DNA from: Hymenobacter sp. IS2118
GTDB taxonomy: Bacteria; Bacteroidota; Bacteroidia; Cytophagales; Hymenobacteraceae
Reading direction: 5' to 3'
Length of the DNA: 56,137 nucleotides
Assembly (NCBI RefSeq): GCF_000715495.1
Contig: NZ_JNLX01000096.1
Location: 1-56,137, forward strand
Part shown: one piece after another, positions 45,022 through 56,137 of the stretch
How the letters are laid out: every line of letters starts with the position of its first letter
How positions within the stretch are numbered: position 1 is the first letter of the stretch
Notes under the pieces: model-generated
The model's input: the letters and a program-made list of their open reading frames with translations, nothing else
The model's database searches: none
Told to the model about the DNA's origin: nothing
Position numbers and translations under genes: made by a program

Positions 45022-47469
45022 TTCAGCCACCCGCAGCTGAATGTCCACGTTGCGGCCGTGGTCGTCGGCACAGGAGATTTTCACGTTGCCCGCGGGCGGA
45101 CTGATAAACACCCGCTCGGTGGCCGAAGCGGCGCGCAAAAACTGGTCGTTCACGTACCAGAACACTTGGCGCACCTCGCTGCCGGCCGCGCAGCTCAGCA
45201 GCAGCTGTTGCTTTTCGGCGCGGCTGAGCAGGTATTCGGCGTTGGCCAGGGGCGAGGTGATGGCCAGGGCGGCCCCGGTTTCGTCGGCGCCCCGCACGAG
45301 GCGGCAGTCCGCGTTGTGGGCTGGTAGCCGGGTGGCGGGCAACCCCTGGGACTCCCGAAACGCCAGCACCTCGGGCAGCGGATTGGCAAAGAGCTGCCGT
45401 CGAAAGCCCGCCGCCGGCACGCAGGCCCGGCAGTAGGAAACCGTGCCATCGGCCGAAACCAGGGCTTCGCGCTGGTGCTCGCAGCGCCGGGCGCTGGATG
45501 TTCCCGGCAGGTAGTAGTCAATCAGCTGGTTGGGGCAATGGTCGCCGGGCACCAGTCCGGTTTCGGCGCATACGAGCCGGAAATCGAGGCTGGCCGGGGG
45601 CGGGGCCCAGTGCTGAGGCGCGTTGTAGGCCAGGGCGTTGAAGAGGTCGAAGAGCAGCGGCGTGGCAATGTCGGTGCCCGTGAGGGCGGGGCGGCCCTCA
45701 CCGCTGAAATTGCCCACCCACACGCCCACGGTATAGTCCGGATTGTAGCCAATGCTCCAGGCATCGCGGCGGCCGTAGCTGGTGCCGGTTTTCCAGGCAA
45801 TTTTGGGCAGGCGCGAGCTGCCCTGGTAGCCCAGCGGCAAATCGGGCCGGGTGTGCTGGGCCAGCATATCGGTGATGAGAAAAGCGGCGGCTTCTGAGAC
45901 AAGCTCAGAATTAAAAATTGAAAATGAAGAATTAAAAATGGCCATTGAGTCGGGTTTGCGCGGCGTACGTCTTTGGCCATCCGCCCTCGAAGCTCCATTT
46001 CTAATTTTCAATTCTTCATTTTTAATTAAAGAAAGCGCCCGGTACTTCCCGCCGCCCGCCAGCGCTGCATACAGGGCCGTGAGCTCCTCCAGCGTGGTGC
46101 CGCAGCCGCCCAGAATGGTGCTCAGGCCCAGCCGGGGCGCGTCGTGGGCCACGCGGCGGAAGCCGGCATCGCGCAGCTTATCCGTGAAGGTGGTCACGCC
46201 CAGCTCGCTCAGCACGCGCACGGCCGGGATGTTGAGCGAGTAGGTGAGGGCGCGCTCCACGGTTACTTCGCCGCTGAACTCTTTGTCGAAGTTTTCGGGC
46301 CGGAAGCCGCTGAAGTTGCTGGGCACGTCGGGCAGCTTCAGCTTGGGCGTCACCAGGCCGCGGTCCAGGGCCAGGGCGTAGAGGAAGGGCTTGAGTGTGC
46401 TGCCCGGCGAGCGTATGGCCCGCACCCCATCGACCTGCCCGGCGCTGGCGGCATCGGTAAAATCGGCCGAGCCCACGTAGGCTTCCACGGCGCGGGTGCG
46501 GTTGTTGACGACCAGCACGGCGGCCTGCGTAATGCCCAGCTCGTGCAGGCGGCGCACGTAATTCTTGGTCAAATCCTCAGCCTTGGCCTGGGGCCCGCGT
46601 CGCAGCGTAGCCCGGATGATGGCCTGGCCGGGGTATTGCGCCACCAGCCGGCGCGCCAGGTGCGGGGCCAGCGCGGGGGCGGCGTGGCGCTGCACGTCCA
46701 ACGGCTCATGCAGCGCATCCTCAATGTCCTGGGCCGGAAACAGATGCTGCGCCCCAAACTGCCGCAGCCAGCGGTTGCGCTCGGCCACGATGCGGGCGTT
46801 GTTCTTGCCCAGCACCAGGGCCCGCGGCTGGTTCGGTATGATGGCCAGCGTCACGGTCTGGGCCAGCGAGAGGTAGTCGGGCGGCTGCTGGAAATACAGC
46901 AGCGCGGCCGATTTTACGCCTTCAATATTGCCGCCGTAGGGCACCAAGTTCAGGTATAATTGCAGAATTTCGGCCTTGCTGTAGTGTGCTTCCAGCTGCA
47001 TGGCGCGCAGCATTTCCAGCAGCTTGTTGCCCACGGTGCGCTCCTTGGGTTCCAGCAGCCGGGCCACCTGCATGGTGATGGTGCTGGCCCCGGTGGTGCG
47101 GCCTTTTCCGAATATATTCCGCCCCGCCGCCTGCACAATCGCCACCGGATTCACCCCCCAGTGGTAGCGAAAATACCGGTCTTCCTTATTGATAATGGCC
47201 TGCTGCAGGGCCGGGGTAATCTCGGCCAGCTCGGTTTTCATCCGCCATTTCTGGGTGGGGTTGAGGTAGGCGTGCAGCACGCTGCCATCGGCGGCCAGCA
47301 CCAGGGGCGAGTAGCGCGGCGCCGGCGGCAGCGGAAACGCGTGGTCGAGTAGGAGCAGCACCAACAGCAAAGCCAGCAGCCCGAGGCCAACGCGGCCCAG
47401 ACGCCGCTGCGCCCGCGCCCCGCGAATGGTGGCGGCGTCTGGGGGAGGCAGGGGAGCGGGCGTCGGCAT
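45016..47469 (-). CDS. pbpC: Penicillin-binding protein 1C with an in-frame repeat insertion
   Basis: Bifunctional peptidoglycan glycosyltransferase/transpeptidase, 817 residues from the ATG at 47469 (MPTPAPLPPPDAATIRG). A membrane anchor lies at about 25-45. The GT51 domain has the catalytic Glu in NKEDRYFRYHWGVNPVAIVQ (about 93), then STITMQVARLLEPKERT and EILQLYLNLVPYGGNIEGVK. The transpeptidase has SPGSTLKPFLYALAL (active Ser near 355), the SLN triad in YSLNIPAVR and WKTGTSYGRRDAWSIGYNPD. The C-terminal BiPBP_C domain follows. Residues about 479-523 come from an inserted heptamer element (IKNEELKIRN, then FNSSFSIFNSEL). The usual PbpC neighbour, alpha-2-macroglobulin YfhM, is not seen here. 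Confidence 0.92.
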   Translation of the reverse strand: MPTPAPLPPPDAATIRGARAQRRLGRVGLGLLALLLVLLLLDHAFPLPPAPRYSPLVLAADGSVLHAYLNPTQKWRMKTELAEITPALQQAIINKEDRYFRYHWGVNPVAIVQAAGRNIFGKGRTTGASTITMQVARLLEPKERTVGNKLLEMLRAMQLEAHYSKAEILQLYLNLVPYGGNIEGVKSAALLYFQQPPDYLSLAQTVTLAIIPNQPRALVLGKNNARIVAERNRWLRQFGAQHLFPAQDIEDALHEPLDVQRHAAPALAPHLARRLVAQYPGQAIIRATLRRGPQAKAEDLTKNYVRRLHELGITQAAVLVVNNRTRAVEAYVGSADFTDAASAGQVDGVRAIRSPGSTLKPFLYALALDRGLVTPKLKLPDVPSNFSGFRPENFDKEFSGEVTVERALTYSLNIPAVRVLSELGVTTFTDKLRDAGFRRVAHDAPRLGLSTILGGCGTTLEELTALYAALAGGGKYRALSLIKNEELKIRNGASRADGQRRTPRKPDSMAIFNSSFSIFNSELVSEAAAFLITDMLAQHTRPDLPLGYQGSSRLPKIAWKTGTSYGRRDAWSIGYNPDYTVGVWVGNFSGEGRPALTGTDIATPLLFDLFNALAYNAPQHWAPPPASLDFRLVCAETGLVPGDHCPNQLIDYYLPGTSSARRCEHQREALVSADGTVSYCRACVPAAGFRRQLFANPLPEVLAFRESQGLPATRLPAHNADCRLVRGADETGAALAITSPLANAEYLLSRAEKQQLLLSCAAGSEVRQVFWYVNDQFLRAASATERVFISPPAGNVKISCADDHGRNVDIQLRVAEL
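45909..46027. repeat. AT-rich heptamer hairpin inserted inside pbpC
   Basis: Arms 45909-45941 and 45995-46027 are inverted copies of about 33 bp. The left arm is built of 7-nt units AATTAAA, AATTGAA, AATGAAG, AATTAAA and AATGG. The spacer of 53 bp is ordinary GC-rich DNA. The insertion keeps the pbpC reading frame. Its AT content contrasts strongly with the flanking gene. Confidence 0.9.
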
Positions 47470-47837
47470 AAGGAGCAGGGCTGAAAACCGTGGCCGGAAT
47501 GCGCGCGCGGCTACGAGCAAGCAACTCAACTGCGCGGCCCGGACGCAGCCCGGCCCAAAGTACGTTCCCAATCCGTGGCCGGCCCCCTGCCAACCCTGCC
47601 AATCTGGCCCGACGCAGTTTTTGCAGCGCCAGTCTGCCCGAAATATCCTGTTGGCAACGGCCTTATTTTCAACCCAAAAAATTCAACTGGCCCCAAAGAT
47701 GCCCGTATAGGTCAAACCGAACGAGCAAACCTTACCGTACATGAGGGTCGCGCGCGCGCCCGAACCAGTCGCGCCCCAACAGCTACTTCCTCAAGCCGGT
47801 AATTTTCGACCGTTTTTTCCCTTCCCATCTACTCTCT
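47470..47837. other. Intergenic region between pbpC and the ECF sigma gene
   Basis: A divergent intergenic region. No gene, clear promoter box or repeat was recognised. TAATTTTC at 47799 is one base from TAnnTTTG, without a convincing upstream element. Confidence 0.4.
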
Positions 47838-48404
47838 ATGAGTTCTACTCCGGCACTGCCCACGGCAACAAGCGAGGCGGTACTGGTGCAGCGCTTGCTG
47901 GGCCGCGACGAGCAGGCCCTGCGGCTTTTGCAAGACCGCTACGGCCGTAACCTGCAACTGGTGCTGGTGCGGCTGGTGCGCGACGAAGCCCTGGCGCAGG
48001 ACCTGCTTCAGGAAGGGCTGCTCAAAATCTGGCAGGGCATCAGCGCCTACGACCCCGCCCGCGGCCGCCTCTTCACCTGGATGGTGCGGGTCTGCTGCAA
48101 CCACGCCATCGACGTGATGCGCAGCCCGCGGCAGAAGTTTCATAGTAGCACCCAGCCCCTGGAAGGCAAAAGCGCGCAGCGCGCTCCCGCCCCCACCACC
48201 TTTCACCCCGAACACATCGGCATCCGCGAGCTGACGCAGGGCCTGAAACCACGCCAGCGCGAAGTCATCGAGCTGTTGTATTTCGGCGGCTGCACCCAGG
48301 TAGAAACGGCCGAGGAGCTCGGCATTCCGCTGGCCACCGTGAAAACCAGGGCCCGCGCCGCGCTGGTTGCCCTGGCAGCGCTGGCCCGGCCAGCGGGGCG
48401 GTAG
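47838..48404 (+). CDS. ECF-type RNA polymerase sigma factor
   Basis: A 188-residue sigma-70 family factor of the extracytoplasmic-function group. Region 2 (about 20-92) has DEQALRLLQDRYGRNLQLVL, then DEALAQDLLQEGLLKIWQGI and the -10-binding helix GRLFTWMVRVCCNHAIDVMR. Region 4 (about 125-180) reads LTQGLKPRQREVIELLYFGG, then CTQVETAEELGIPLATVKTR. The start at 47838 gives a short serine/threonine N-terminus. No anti-sigma factor gene is next to it; a hairpin (48412-48480) follows. Trigger unknown. Confidence 0.92.
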   Translation: MSSTPALPTATSEAVLVQRLLGRDEQALRLLQDRYGRNLQLVLVRLVRDEALAQDLLQEGLLKIWQGISAYDPARGRLFTWMVRVCCNHAIDVMRSPRQKFHSSTQPLEGKSAQRAPAPTTFHPEHIGIRELTQGLKPRQREVIELLYFGGCTQVETAEELGIPLATVKTRARAALVALAALARPAGR

Positions 48405-48411
48405 AACGCCA

Positions 48412-48480
48412 GCCCCATCCCCCAGCCCCTCTCCGCTTGATGCGCGGAATCCTCCGGGGGAAGGGGTTAGGGGATGGGGC
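48412..48480. repeat. C-rich heptamer hairpin, probable terminator
   Basis: GCCCCATCCCCCAGCCCCTC pairs with GGGGTTAGGGGATGGGGC. Both arms have period 7 (for example GCCCCAT, CCCCCAG, CCCCTCT). It lies between the convergent ECF sigma and GH97 genes. Confidence 0.75.
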
Positions 48481-48527
48481 CGACGGGGGATGGGGCCTGC
48501 GTAAGAGCGGGCCAGGTTACGAAACCC

Positions 48528-51198
<2,671 letters not shown>

Positions 51199-52050
51199 CT
51201 AGGGGGTGAGGTTACCCCGCCGATACTCCGACGGCCGCTGGCCCGTGAGCTTGCGGAACGTGCGGTTAAAATGCGAGAGGTTGTTGAAGCCCGTGGCGAA
51301 GGCGACCTCGGCCACCGGCCGGCCCTGCCCCAGCAGCAGCCCGGCCTGACTGATGCGGTATTCCTGCAACAGCGCGGTGAGGGTCTGGCCGGTCATCTTT
51401 TTGATGTAGCGGCAGAACGCCGGCACGGTCAGGAAGGTAAGGTCGGCCATTTGCTGCACCGTGATGGGGGCGGCGTAGTGCTGCTCGATGTGCTCGTACA
51501 CCTGTTTCAGGCGCTGCTGCTCGCGCACCTGCAGCGCCGAGAGGCCCATGTCGGCGTGCAGGGCAGTGGCGTCGGGCGCATCGGCCAGCTCGTAGAGCAG
51601 GCCCAGCAGCGTGAGCAGGCGCGCGGGCGCTGGCTGCGCCAGCATGGCCCGCAGTGCCGGGCCCACGGCGGTTCGGGTGGCCGGTCCAAACGCCAGCCCC
51701 TGCCGCGAGCGCTGAAACAACTGCTGCACGGCGGCCAGCTCCGGCTTTTGCAGGAAACCTTCGCCCATAAAATCCTCCCGCAATTGCAGCACGACCTGCT
51801 CAAAAGAGCCATCTTTCTCGTAGCTGAAGCTCAGGTGCGGCAGGTTGGGGCCCATAAATACCAGCTCGCCGCCCGCGTAGCCCGACACGTGCTGCCCGAT
51901 GTGCCGCCGCCCGCTGCCCGTCGGGATGTACACCAGCTCGTACTCCGGGTGGTAGTGCCAGCTGATGTCCCGGTCCCGCGCCTCCGTGTAGTGGCGCAGG
52001 GTGAAGGAGCTGCCCGGCGTGGGCTGAATGGGTTCAAATTCCGGTTTCAT
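51199..52050 (-). CDS. AraC-family regulator with cupin sensor domain
   Basis: A 283-residue regulator. The ATG at 52050 (MKPEFEPIQPTPGSSF) is chosen. The N-terminal cupin-like domain reads DISWHYHPEYELVYIPTGSG, then GQHVSGYAGGELVFMGPNLP. The C-terminal AraC DNA-binding domain (about 185-280) has APITVQQMADLTFLTVPAFC, then AEVAFATGFNNLSHFNRTFR and KLTGQRPSEYRR. The last residues (GNLTP) and the stop are encoded by the inserted C-rich palindrome, so the natural end was probably lost. The regulator may control the GH97 gene downstream on the same strand, as many cupin-AraC proteins regulate sugar utilisation; this is an inference. Confidence 0.9.
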   Translation of the reverse strand: MKPEFEPIQPTPGSSFTLRHYTEARDRDISWHYHPEYELVYIPTGSGRRHIGQHVSGYAGGELVFMGPNLPHLSFSYEKDGSFEQVVLQLREDFMGEGFLQKPELAAVQQLFQRSRQGLAFGPATRTAVGPALRAMLAQPAPARLLTLLGLLYELADAPDATALHADMGLSALQVREQQRLKQVYEHIEQHYAAPITVQQMADLTFLTVPAFCRYIKKMTGQTLTALLQEYRISQAGLLLGQGRPVAEVAFATGFNNLSHFNRTFRKLTGQRPSEYRRGNLTP

Positions 52051-52199
52051 GGCAACGGCGCGGCGCAGTGGGCCTCCTACGCAAGGCCCGCCCCGGCGAA
52101 AGTAAAACACGCCCGCTTGCCCTTCCTAAAAACGCCCCGCCCCCGACCAACAGCCGGAAGCGGGGCGCAGGGGCGAAGCGGCCCAATGGCAGCACGCGG

Positions 52200-52811
52200 C
52201 TACATTTTCTCCACCGGAAATTCATCCAGGATTTCCTTGGCCACGCGGCTGAACTCGGAGCCGATGTTGGCGGGATTGTTCACGGCATCGGCCACGGAGC
52301 CGCGCCAGAAAAGGTTGTTGGTGCGGGCATCCACGAAATCCAGAATCATGGTGCCTTCCTGGTAGGTTTCGGTGCGGGTGCGGGTGCGGCCGCGGGTGTA
52401 GTAGGGCGTGGTGTACCAGTAGCCGTAGTTGATGGGCAAAAACCTGCCCCGATAGCTCATGGCGTAGGGGTAGGCGTAGCCCCGGACCGGCGCAGTGGCT
52501 ATGGTCCGCTCGGCTTCCTCTATGTAGAGATGGTAGGTGAGGAGGAAATCGGGCTCGGCGCTGGCCGCGGCCTGGCGGATGCCACGCGTAGCCAGCTCCC
52601 GGCTAATGGCCTGCTGAATCTGTTGGTCGTTGAGCGTACTCTTGTAAATGGGATTTGCGGAGTCCGCCGATTTCACGTCGGTGCGGGCCCAGTCATAGGT
52701 GCGGTACTGGCTGAAATCGGTGTTGGGCTTTTGCTGCACGGCTACCGGGGAGGTGCAGCCGGCCAGCAGGGCTACCAGGCCAAAAAGAAGGGTGTTAAAT
52801 GCGGTTTTCAT
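52200..52811 (-). CDS. DUF4136-type lipoprotein
   Basis: A 203-residue predicted lipoprotein. The signal MKTAFNTLLFGLVALLAGCT ends in a lipobox (LLAGC), with lipidation at Cys 19. The DUF4136 domain starts DFSQYRTYDWARTDVKSADS and continues IQQAISRELATRGIRQAAAS, AEPDFLLTYHLYIEEAERTI, with the typical ending EGTMILDFVDARTNNLFWRG. A Tyr-rich stretch (GYWYTTPYYTRGRTRTRTET) lies between. It should be anchored in the outer membrane or periplasmic face. Function unknown. It is the last gene before the helicase, on the same strand with a long gap. Confidence 0.88.
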   Translation of the reverse strand: MKTAFNTLLFGLVALLAGCTSPVAVQQKPNTDFSQYRTYDWARTDVKSADSANPIYKSTLNDQQIQQAISRELATRGIRQAAASAEPDFLLTYHLYIEEAERTIATAPVRGYAYPYAMSYRGRFLPINYGYWYTTPYYTRGRTRTRTETYQEGTMILDFVDARTNNLFWRGSVADAVNNPANIGSEFSRVAKEILDEFPVEKM

Positions 52812-52941
52812 GGTAAATTCAGGCTGAAATGAAGAAAGGATTGTTTCTTTCTAACCCGCCTGACCCGCCAAGGGTTACCCGGAACCTGTTAAAAAGTCAT
52901 AAATCAGCCACCCTTAAGCAGAACCCTGGCGGGCGTATCCT

Positions 52942-53022
52942 TTTCTCGCAGAAGTTCGCAGAGGTGAAAACGCTGAGGTTCGCAGTGTTTCGACGACCAG
53001 CTCTGCGAACCTCTGCGAGAAA
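52942..53022. repeat. CTCTGCGA palindrome
   Basis: TTTCTCGCAGAAGTTCGCAG (52942 onward) pairs imperfectly with CTGCGAACCTCTGCGAGAAA (53003-53022). The repeated CTCTGCGA units have a 10-bp spacing. It lies just beyond the helicase stop with a heptamer array and may act as a terminator. Confidence 0.75.
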
Positions 53023-53041
53023 GAGAAGAAAAAGCCCTGAT

Positions 53042-53083
53042 GCTTGCGGCTTGCGGCTTGTAGCTTAAAGCCTGTAGCTGAAC
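53042..53083. repeat. Heptamer array next to the helicase stop codon
   Basis: Six 7-nt units (GCTTGCG, GCTTGCG, GCTTGTA, GCTTAAA, GCCTGTA, GCTGAAC), ending 2 bp before the helicase stop codon at 53086. Confidence 0.8.
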
Positions 53084-53085
53084 AC

Positions 53086-56000
53086 TCAGGCCGGCGTCAG
53101 CACGCCGTTGGCTTCCCGGAGCTGGCCCGCGGCAAGGAGCTGGTCGATGGTGGCGGCGAAGGTGAGGCGCTGCTCTTCGCTGGGGCGGCTGAAGCCGAGG
53201 AGGCGGGTGGCGGGCAGGGCCACGGCCTCGCGCTCCAGGGCAAAGCCGTCGCGCACCACCGTGAGCACGGCAGCGGCCAGCTCCTCCGGCGCAATGAAGC
53301 CCAGCTTGCGCGACACCGCCGGCAAGGCGCTCCGGTCCCGCAGCGGTGCGGCCGATAAGGGCATGGTCGGCGTCCACAAAAAGTCGCCTTCCGGCCGGAT
53401 GCTGCCCAGCAGGCCGGCCAGCCGGATGGCCTCGGCCACCGTGGCCCGGATGCGGGAGCCCACCTGCGTGGCGCCCGTGGCCGAAGCCAGGCGGCGCGTC
53501 ACCTCATCGGCGTGCACCGGACTTTCCACGGCCACCACTTCGGCCACCCAGGCGGCTAGGCGGCCCGTGGGGTGCTGGTGAATCTCCTGCTGCCGGATGG
53601 CCGCCGGCAGCTGCGCCACCTGGTACGGGGCCGCGGCGGTGGCGCCCCCGGCGGCGGGTTCCTCGCGTTCCAACGGGCCCGGCAGGGCGGCGGGCGCGGC
53701 GGCCTCCGGTTCCGGCTCATCGGGCTGGTCCTGGGCCAGGCGGGCGCGGGCTTCCTCGATGGCAGCTACCACGCGCTCGGTTTCGCGGGCCGGGTCGCGG
53801 AACCAGTCGGTGCTCCAGACGCGGTGCAGGCGCCAGCCTACGGCTTCGAGCACCTGCTGGCGCAGGCGGTCCCGGTCGCGGGCCGAGCGCGCCGAGTGGT
53901 ACATGGCCCCGTCGCACTCGATGCCCAGCACGTAGCGGCCGGGCTGGTCGGGGTCCACCACGGCCAAATCGATGTAGAAGCCCTGGCTGCCAATCTGGGG
54001 GCGCACCTGGTAGCCGCGGGCGGTGAGGGCCCGGTACACTGCTTCCTCAAACGGGGATTCCGCGGCCCGGCCGGTTTCCTCGTTCTGGTTCAGGCGGCCG
54101 TGCTGGGCGAAGTTGAGGAAGGTTTTCAGGGCGGCCACGCCTTTGGCGCGGGTGCGGTCCAGGTCCAGGTCGTCGGCGGTGAGGTTGGTGAAGACCTCGC
54201 AGCGCTGCTTGGCGCGGGTTATCAGCACGTTGAGGCGCCGCTCGCCGCCTTCGCCGTTCAGCGGCCCGAAGCTCATGGTGAGGTAGCCGTCCTTGGTGCG
54301 GCCGTAGCCGATGCTGATGAGAATGACGTCGCGCTCGTCGCCCTGCACGTTTTCCAGGTTCTTGATGAAGAATGGCTCGTGGGCGTGGCTGTTGAAAAAG
54401 GCTTCGGTTTCGGGGTGCTGGCGGCGGCGGATTTCCAGCGCGTCCTGAATGGACTGGCGCTGCGCCGTGCTGAACGCCACCACGCCCAGCGTGAGCTTCG
54501 GGGTAGTGCGGGCGTGGTGCAGCACGGCTTCGGCCACGGCGGCGGCCTCCAGCGGATTGGTGCGCGTGGTGCCGCGCTCGTAGTGCGTGTCGGGCAGGTG
54601 ATGGTACACCAAACCCAGCTGCCCCTGCCCGCCGGGGCTCGGGAAAATCACCAGCTTATCATCATAAAACAAGTGGTTGGAGGCCGCAATCAGCGACTGG
54701 TGGAGGCTGCGGTAGTGCCAGCGGAGCATGCGCTCGGGCATCTGGCGGGCCTTGCACAGCTCCAGAATGCTCTGGATGTCGGCCGTCACATTCTCGTCGT
54801 CGGCGGCCTCGCCGGCCCCCGTTAGCGAGTCGAAGAAGCTGGTGGGCGGCAGCTGCTTGGAGTCGCCCACCACCACCAGCTGCTGGCCGCGCGCCACCGC
54901 GCCCAGCGCGTCCACGGGCTTCACCTGGCTGGCCTCGTCAAACACCACGAGGTCGAACTCGACCGCGCCCGGCGGCAGGTAGCTCGCCACCGAAAGCGGC
55001 GACATCATAAACACGGGCTTGATGGCCTGCACCGCCCGCCCGGCCTCCTGCATGAGCTTACGTAGCGGCAGGTGCCGGCTTTTCTTGGCAAACTCGTTTT
55101 TGAGCAGCAGCATCTGCCCGCCGGCCTGGGGGTTGGGCAGCTGGGCGTGGTGGTTCTGCATGGCCCGCACGCGGTGGTGGTACAGGCTGTCGCGGTCGGC
55201 CTGGCGGAAGCGGGCGGCCAGCTCCTCGTGCCCGGCCCGCTCGAACTGCCGCAGCGCCGGGTACTGCTCGTGGGCCAGCTGCTGCAGGTATTCCAGCCAG
55301 GTCTGGCGCACGGCGGCGGCCAGAAATTGGGCGGCTTCGGGCCAACGCTCGGCCAGGAGCAGCAACTCGGGCAGCTGCTCGGCTTGCACGGTGGCGGCCA
55401 CGTTGTTCCATTCCGTGGTCAGGCGCAGGGCGGGCAGGTCGGCGGCCCAGGCGGCGAGCGTGGCGACCTGCGCGGCAAAGGGCTGGAATTGCAGGCGACC
55501 ATCGGGGCCAAAGCGGCGCGCTTCGTTCAGCTGCAAGGCATCGGCCAGGGCTTGCAGGGTGGTGCGGTGCCGGGCCAGCGCGGTTTCCAGCGCCGCCACG
55601 GGCGCGGCCAGGGCGTCGGGGCGGGCGGCGCGGGCCAGGTAGGCGAGCAGACTGGCGGGTAATTCCTGGCGGGCAATGCGCTGCTGGGTCAGGGCCAGGT
55701 AGTCGGCCACGCGGCGCAACGCCGGCCAGTCGGAGCGCAGCCCCTGCCATGCCGGCCCGAACAACGCCCCGGCTAGCGCCTCGGCTTCCACGATGGTCTG
55801 CTGGTGCCGGGCGGCTTCGTGAATGGCATCAATCACGACCACCAACGCGGCGTTATCATCGGGCAGCGGGCCTTGCCACACGCTTTGCAGGCGCTTGCGG
55901 GCGCGGCGGTAGTTGCCGCTCAAAAAGCGCCACCACTTGTCGCCGTAGGCCAGCAGGGCCGCCCGCTCGGGTAGCAGCTGCTGGCTCCAGGCTTCGGGCA

Positions 56001-56137
56001 GCAGCGCGGGGGCGTGCTGCTGGTGCAGGGCGGTGTGGGTGGCGCCGGCGTGCAGCAGCTCGGTGAGGCGGGCGGTTTGCTGGGCCCAGGCGGCATCGGC
56101 CACGGCCACGCCAGCCAGCGGGGGCGCGAGCAGGGCG
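53086..56137 (-). CDS. SF1 helicase with Vsr/DUF559-like nuclease and DUF3320, N-terminus beyond the window
   Basis: The frame is open to the right edge, so at least 1016 residues are present and more lie outside. The helicase has the Walker B-like motif LVVFDEASQVKPVDA, motif III VVVGDSKQLPPTS, MLRWHYRSLHQSLI, motif V-like NVQGDERDVILISIGYGR and motif VI LNVLITRAKQRCEV. Motif I is not in view. A nuclease domain follows (SPFEEAVYRALTARGYQVRP, then DLAVVDPDQPGRYVLGIECD and GAMYHSARSARDRDRLRQQV), close to the Vsr/DUF559/MTES_1575 group. The C-terminal DUF3320 is ESPVHADEVTRRLASATGAT. Proteins of DUF4011-helicase-Vsr-DUF3320 layout are known as Hhe anti-phage defence proteins; assignment here needs the missing N-terminus. 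Confidence 0.88.
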   Translation of the reverse strand, partial: ALLAPPLAGVAVADAAWAQQTARLTELLHAGATHTALHQQHAPALLPEAWSQQLLPERAALLAYGDKWWRFLSGNYRRARKRLQSVWQGPLPDDNAALVVVIDAIHEAARHQQTIVEAEALAGALFGPAWQGLRSDWPALRRVADYLALTQQRIARQELPASLLAYLARAARPDALAAPVAALETALARHRTTLQALADALQLNEARRFGPDGRLQFQPFAAQVATLAAWAADLPALRLTTEWNNVAATVQAEQLPELLLLAERWPEAAQFLAAAVRQTWLEYLQQLAHEQYPALRQFERAGHEELAARFRQADRDSLYHHRVRAMQNHHAQLPNPQAGGQMLLLKNEFAKKSRHLPLRKLMQEAGRAVQAIKPVFMMSPLSVASYLPPGAVEFDLVVFDEASQVKPVDALGAVARGQQLVVVGDSKQLPPTSFFDSLTGAGEAADDENVTADIQSILELCKARQMPERMLRWHYRSLHQSLIAASNHLFYDDKLVIFPSPGGQGQLGLVYHHLPDTHYERGTTRTNPLEAAAVAEAVLHHARTTPKLTLGVVAFSTAQRQSIQDALEIRRRQHPETEAFFNSHAHEPFFIKNLENVQGDERDVILISIGYGRTKDGYLTMSFGPLNGEGGERRLNVLITRAKQRCEVFTNLTADDLDLDRTRAKGVAALKTFLNFAQHGRLNQNEETGRAAESPFEEAVYRALTARGYQVRPQIGSQGFYIDLAVVDPDQPGRYVLGIECDGAMYHSARSARDRDRLRQQVLEAVGWRLHRVWSTDWFRDPARETERVVAAIEEARARLAQDQPDEPEPEAAAPAALPGPLEREEPAAGGATAAAPYQVAQLPAAIRQQEIHQHPTGRLAAWVAEVVAVESPVHADEVTRRLASATGATQVGSRIRATVAEAIRLAGLLGSIRPEGDFLWTPTMPLSAAPLRDRSALPAVSRKLGFIAPEELAAAVLTVVRDGFALEREAVALPATRLLGFSRPSEEQRLTFAATIDQLLAAGQLREANGVLTPA

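Overview
The window looks like a chromosomal segment of a high-GC Bacteroidota, most likely Hymenobacter or a close relative. The grounds are a giant secreted protein ending in a type IX secretion (T9SS) sorting domain, TPR-fused NarL-type histidine kinases, a GH97 glycosidase, strong GC bias at third codon positions, few Shine-Dalgarno sites, and -7 boxes of the TAnnTTTG type ahead of a few genes. No rRNA, tRNA, CRISPR array or riboswitch was recognised.

Layout. 1-1531: right part of an IS4-family insertion sequence, cut by the window edge. 1574-12395: leftward two-gene unit, a secreted beta-helix protein followed by a 3269-residue T9SS adhesin. 13205-19596: TPR histidine kinase without an adjacent regulator, NAD(P)-binding protein, CvfB-like S1 protein, then an SPFH protein and a NAD-kinase-like protein set between long palindromes. 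19879-27000: hybrid histidine kinase with fourteen 20-residue coiled-coil repeats, a broken ArsR gene, a secreted TonB-C protein and a BamA-like outer-membrane protein. 27491-30610: DNA-repair-type radical SAM protein and its TIGR03915-type partner, separated by a small cysteine-cluster protein and an acetyltransferase. 30713-36070: RmlD, an AT-rich membrane protein, an MFS exporter, a GreA/B-like factor, a bestrophin and an AraC regulator. 36302-39350: aldehyde dehydrogenase, a membrane protein and DUF779. 39634-42406: second TPR kinase, convergent with a LuxR response regulator. 42567-52811: secreted unknown protein, MaoC hydratase, PbpC, ECF sigma factor, GH97 glycosidase, AraC regulator and a lipoprotein. 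53086 to the right edge: a large SF1 helicase fused to a Vsr/DUF559-like nuclease domain and DUF3320, incomplete at its N-terminus.

How genes work together (inference). The AraC gene at 35144, the aldehyde dehydrogenase and DUF779 form a plausible aldehyde-oxidation locus. The kinase at 39634 and the regulator at 41693 are a likely two-component pair. The radical SAM and TIGR03915 proteins are a known repair-type pair. The beta-helix protein and the adhesin are a surface-attachment or polysaccharide-binding unit.

The most distinctive feature of the window is its repeat content. There are at least three families: long palindromes with a GTCATGCTGAGC core; palindromic elements of about 170 bp bounded by AGGACTTACGCA-like ends; and many hairpins or arrays built from degenerate 7-nt units. 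The heptamer elements have entered genes: one lies in frame inside pbpC, one supplies the end of an AraC gene, two hold stop codons, and one fills the space just before the NAD-kinase-like start codon.
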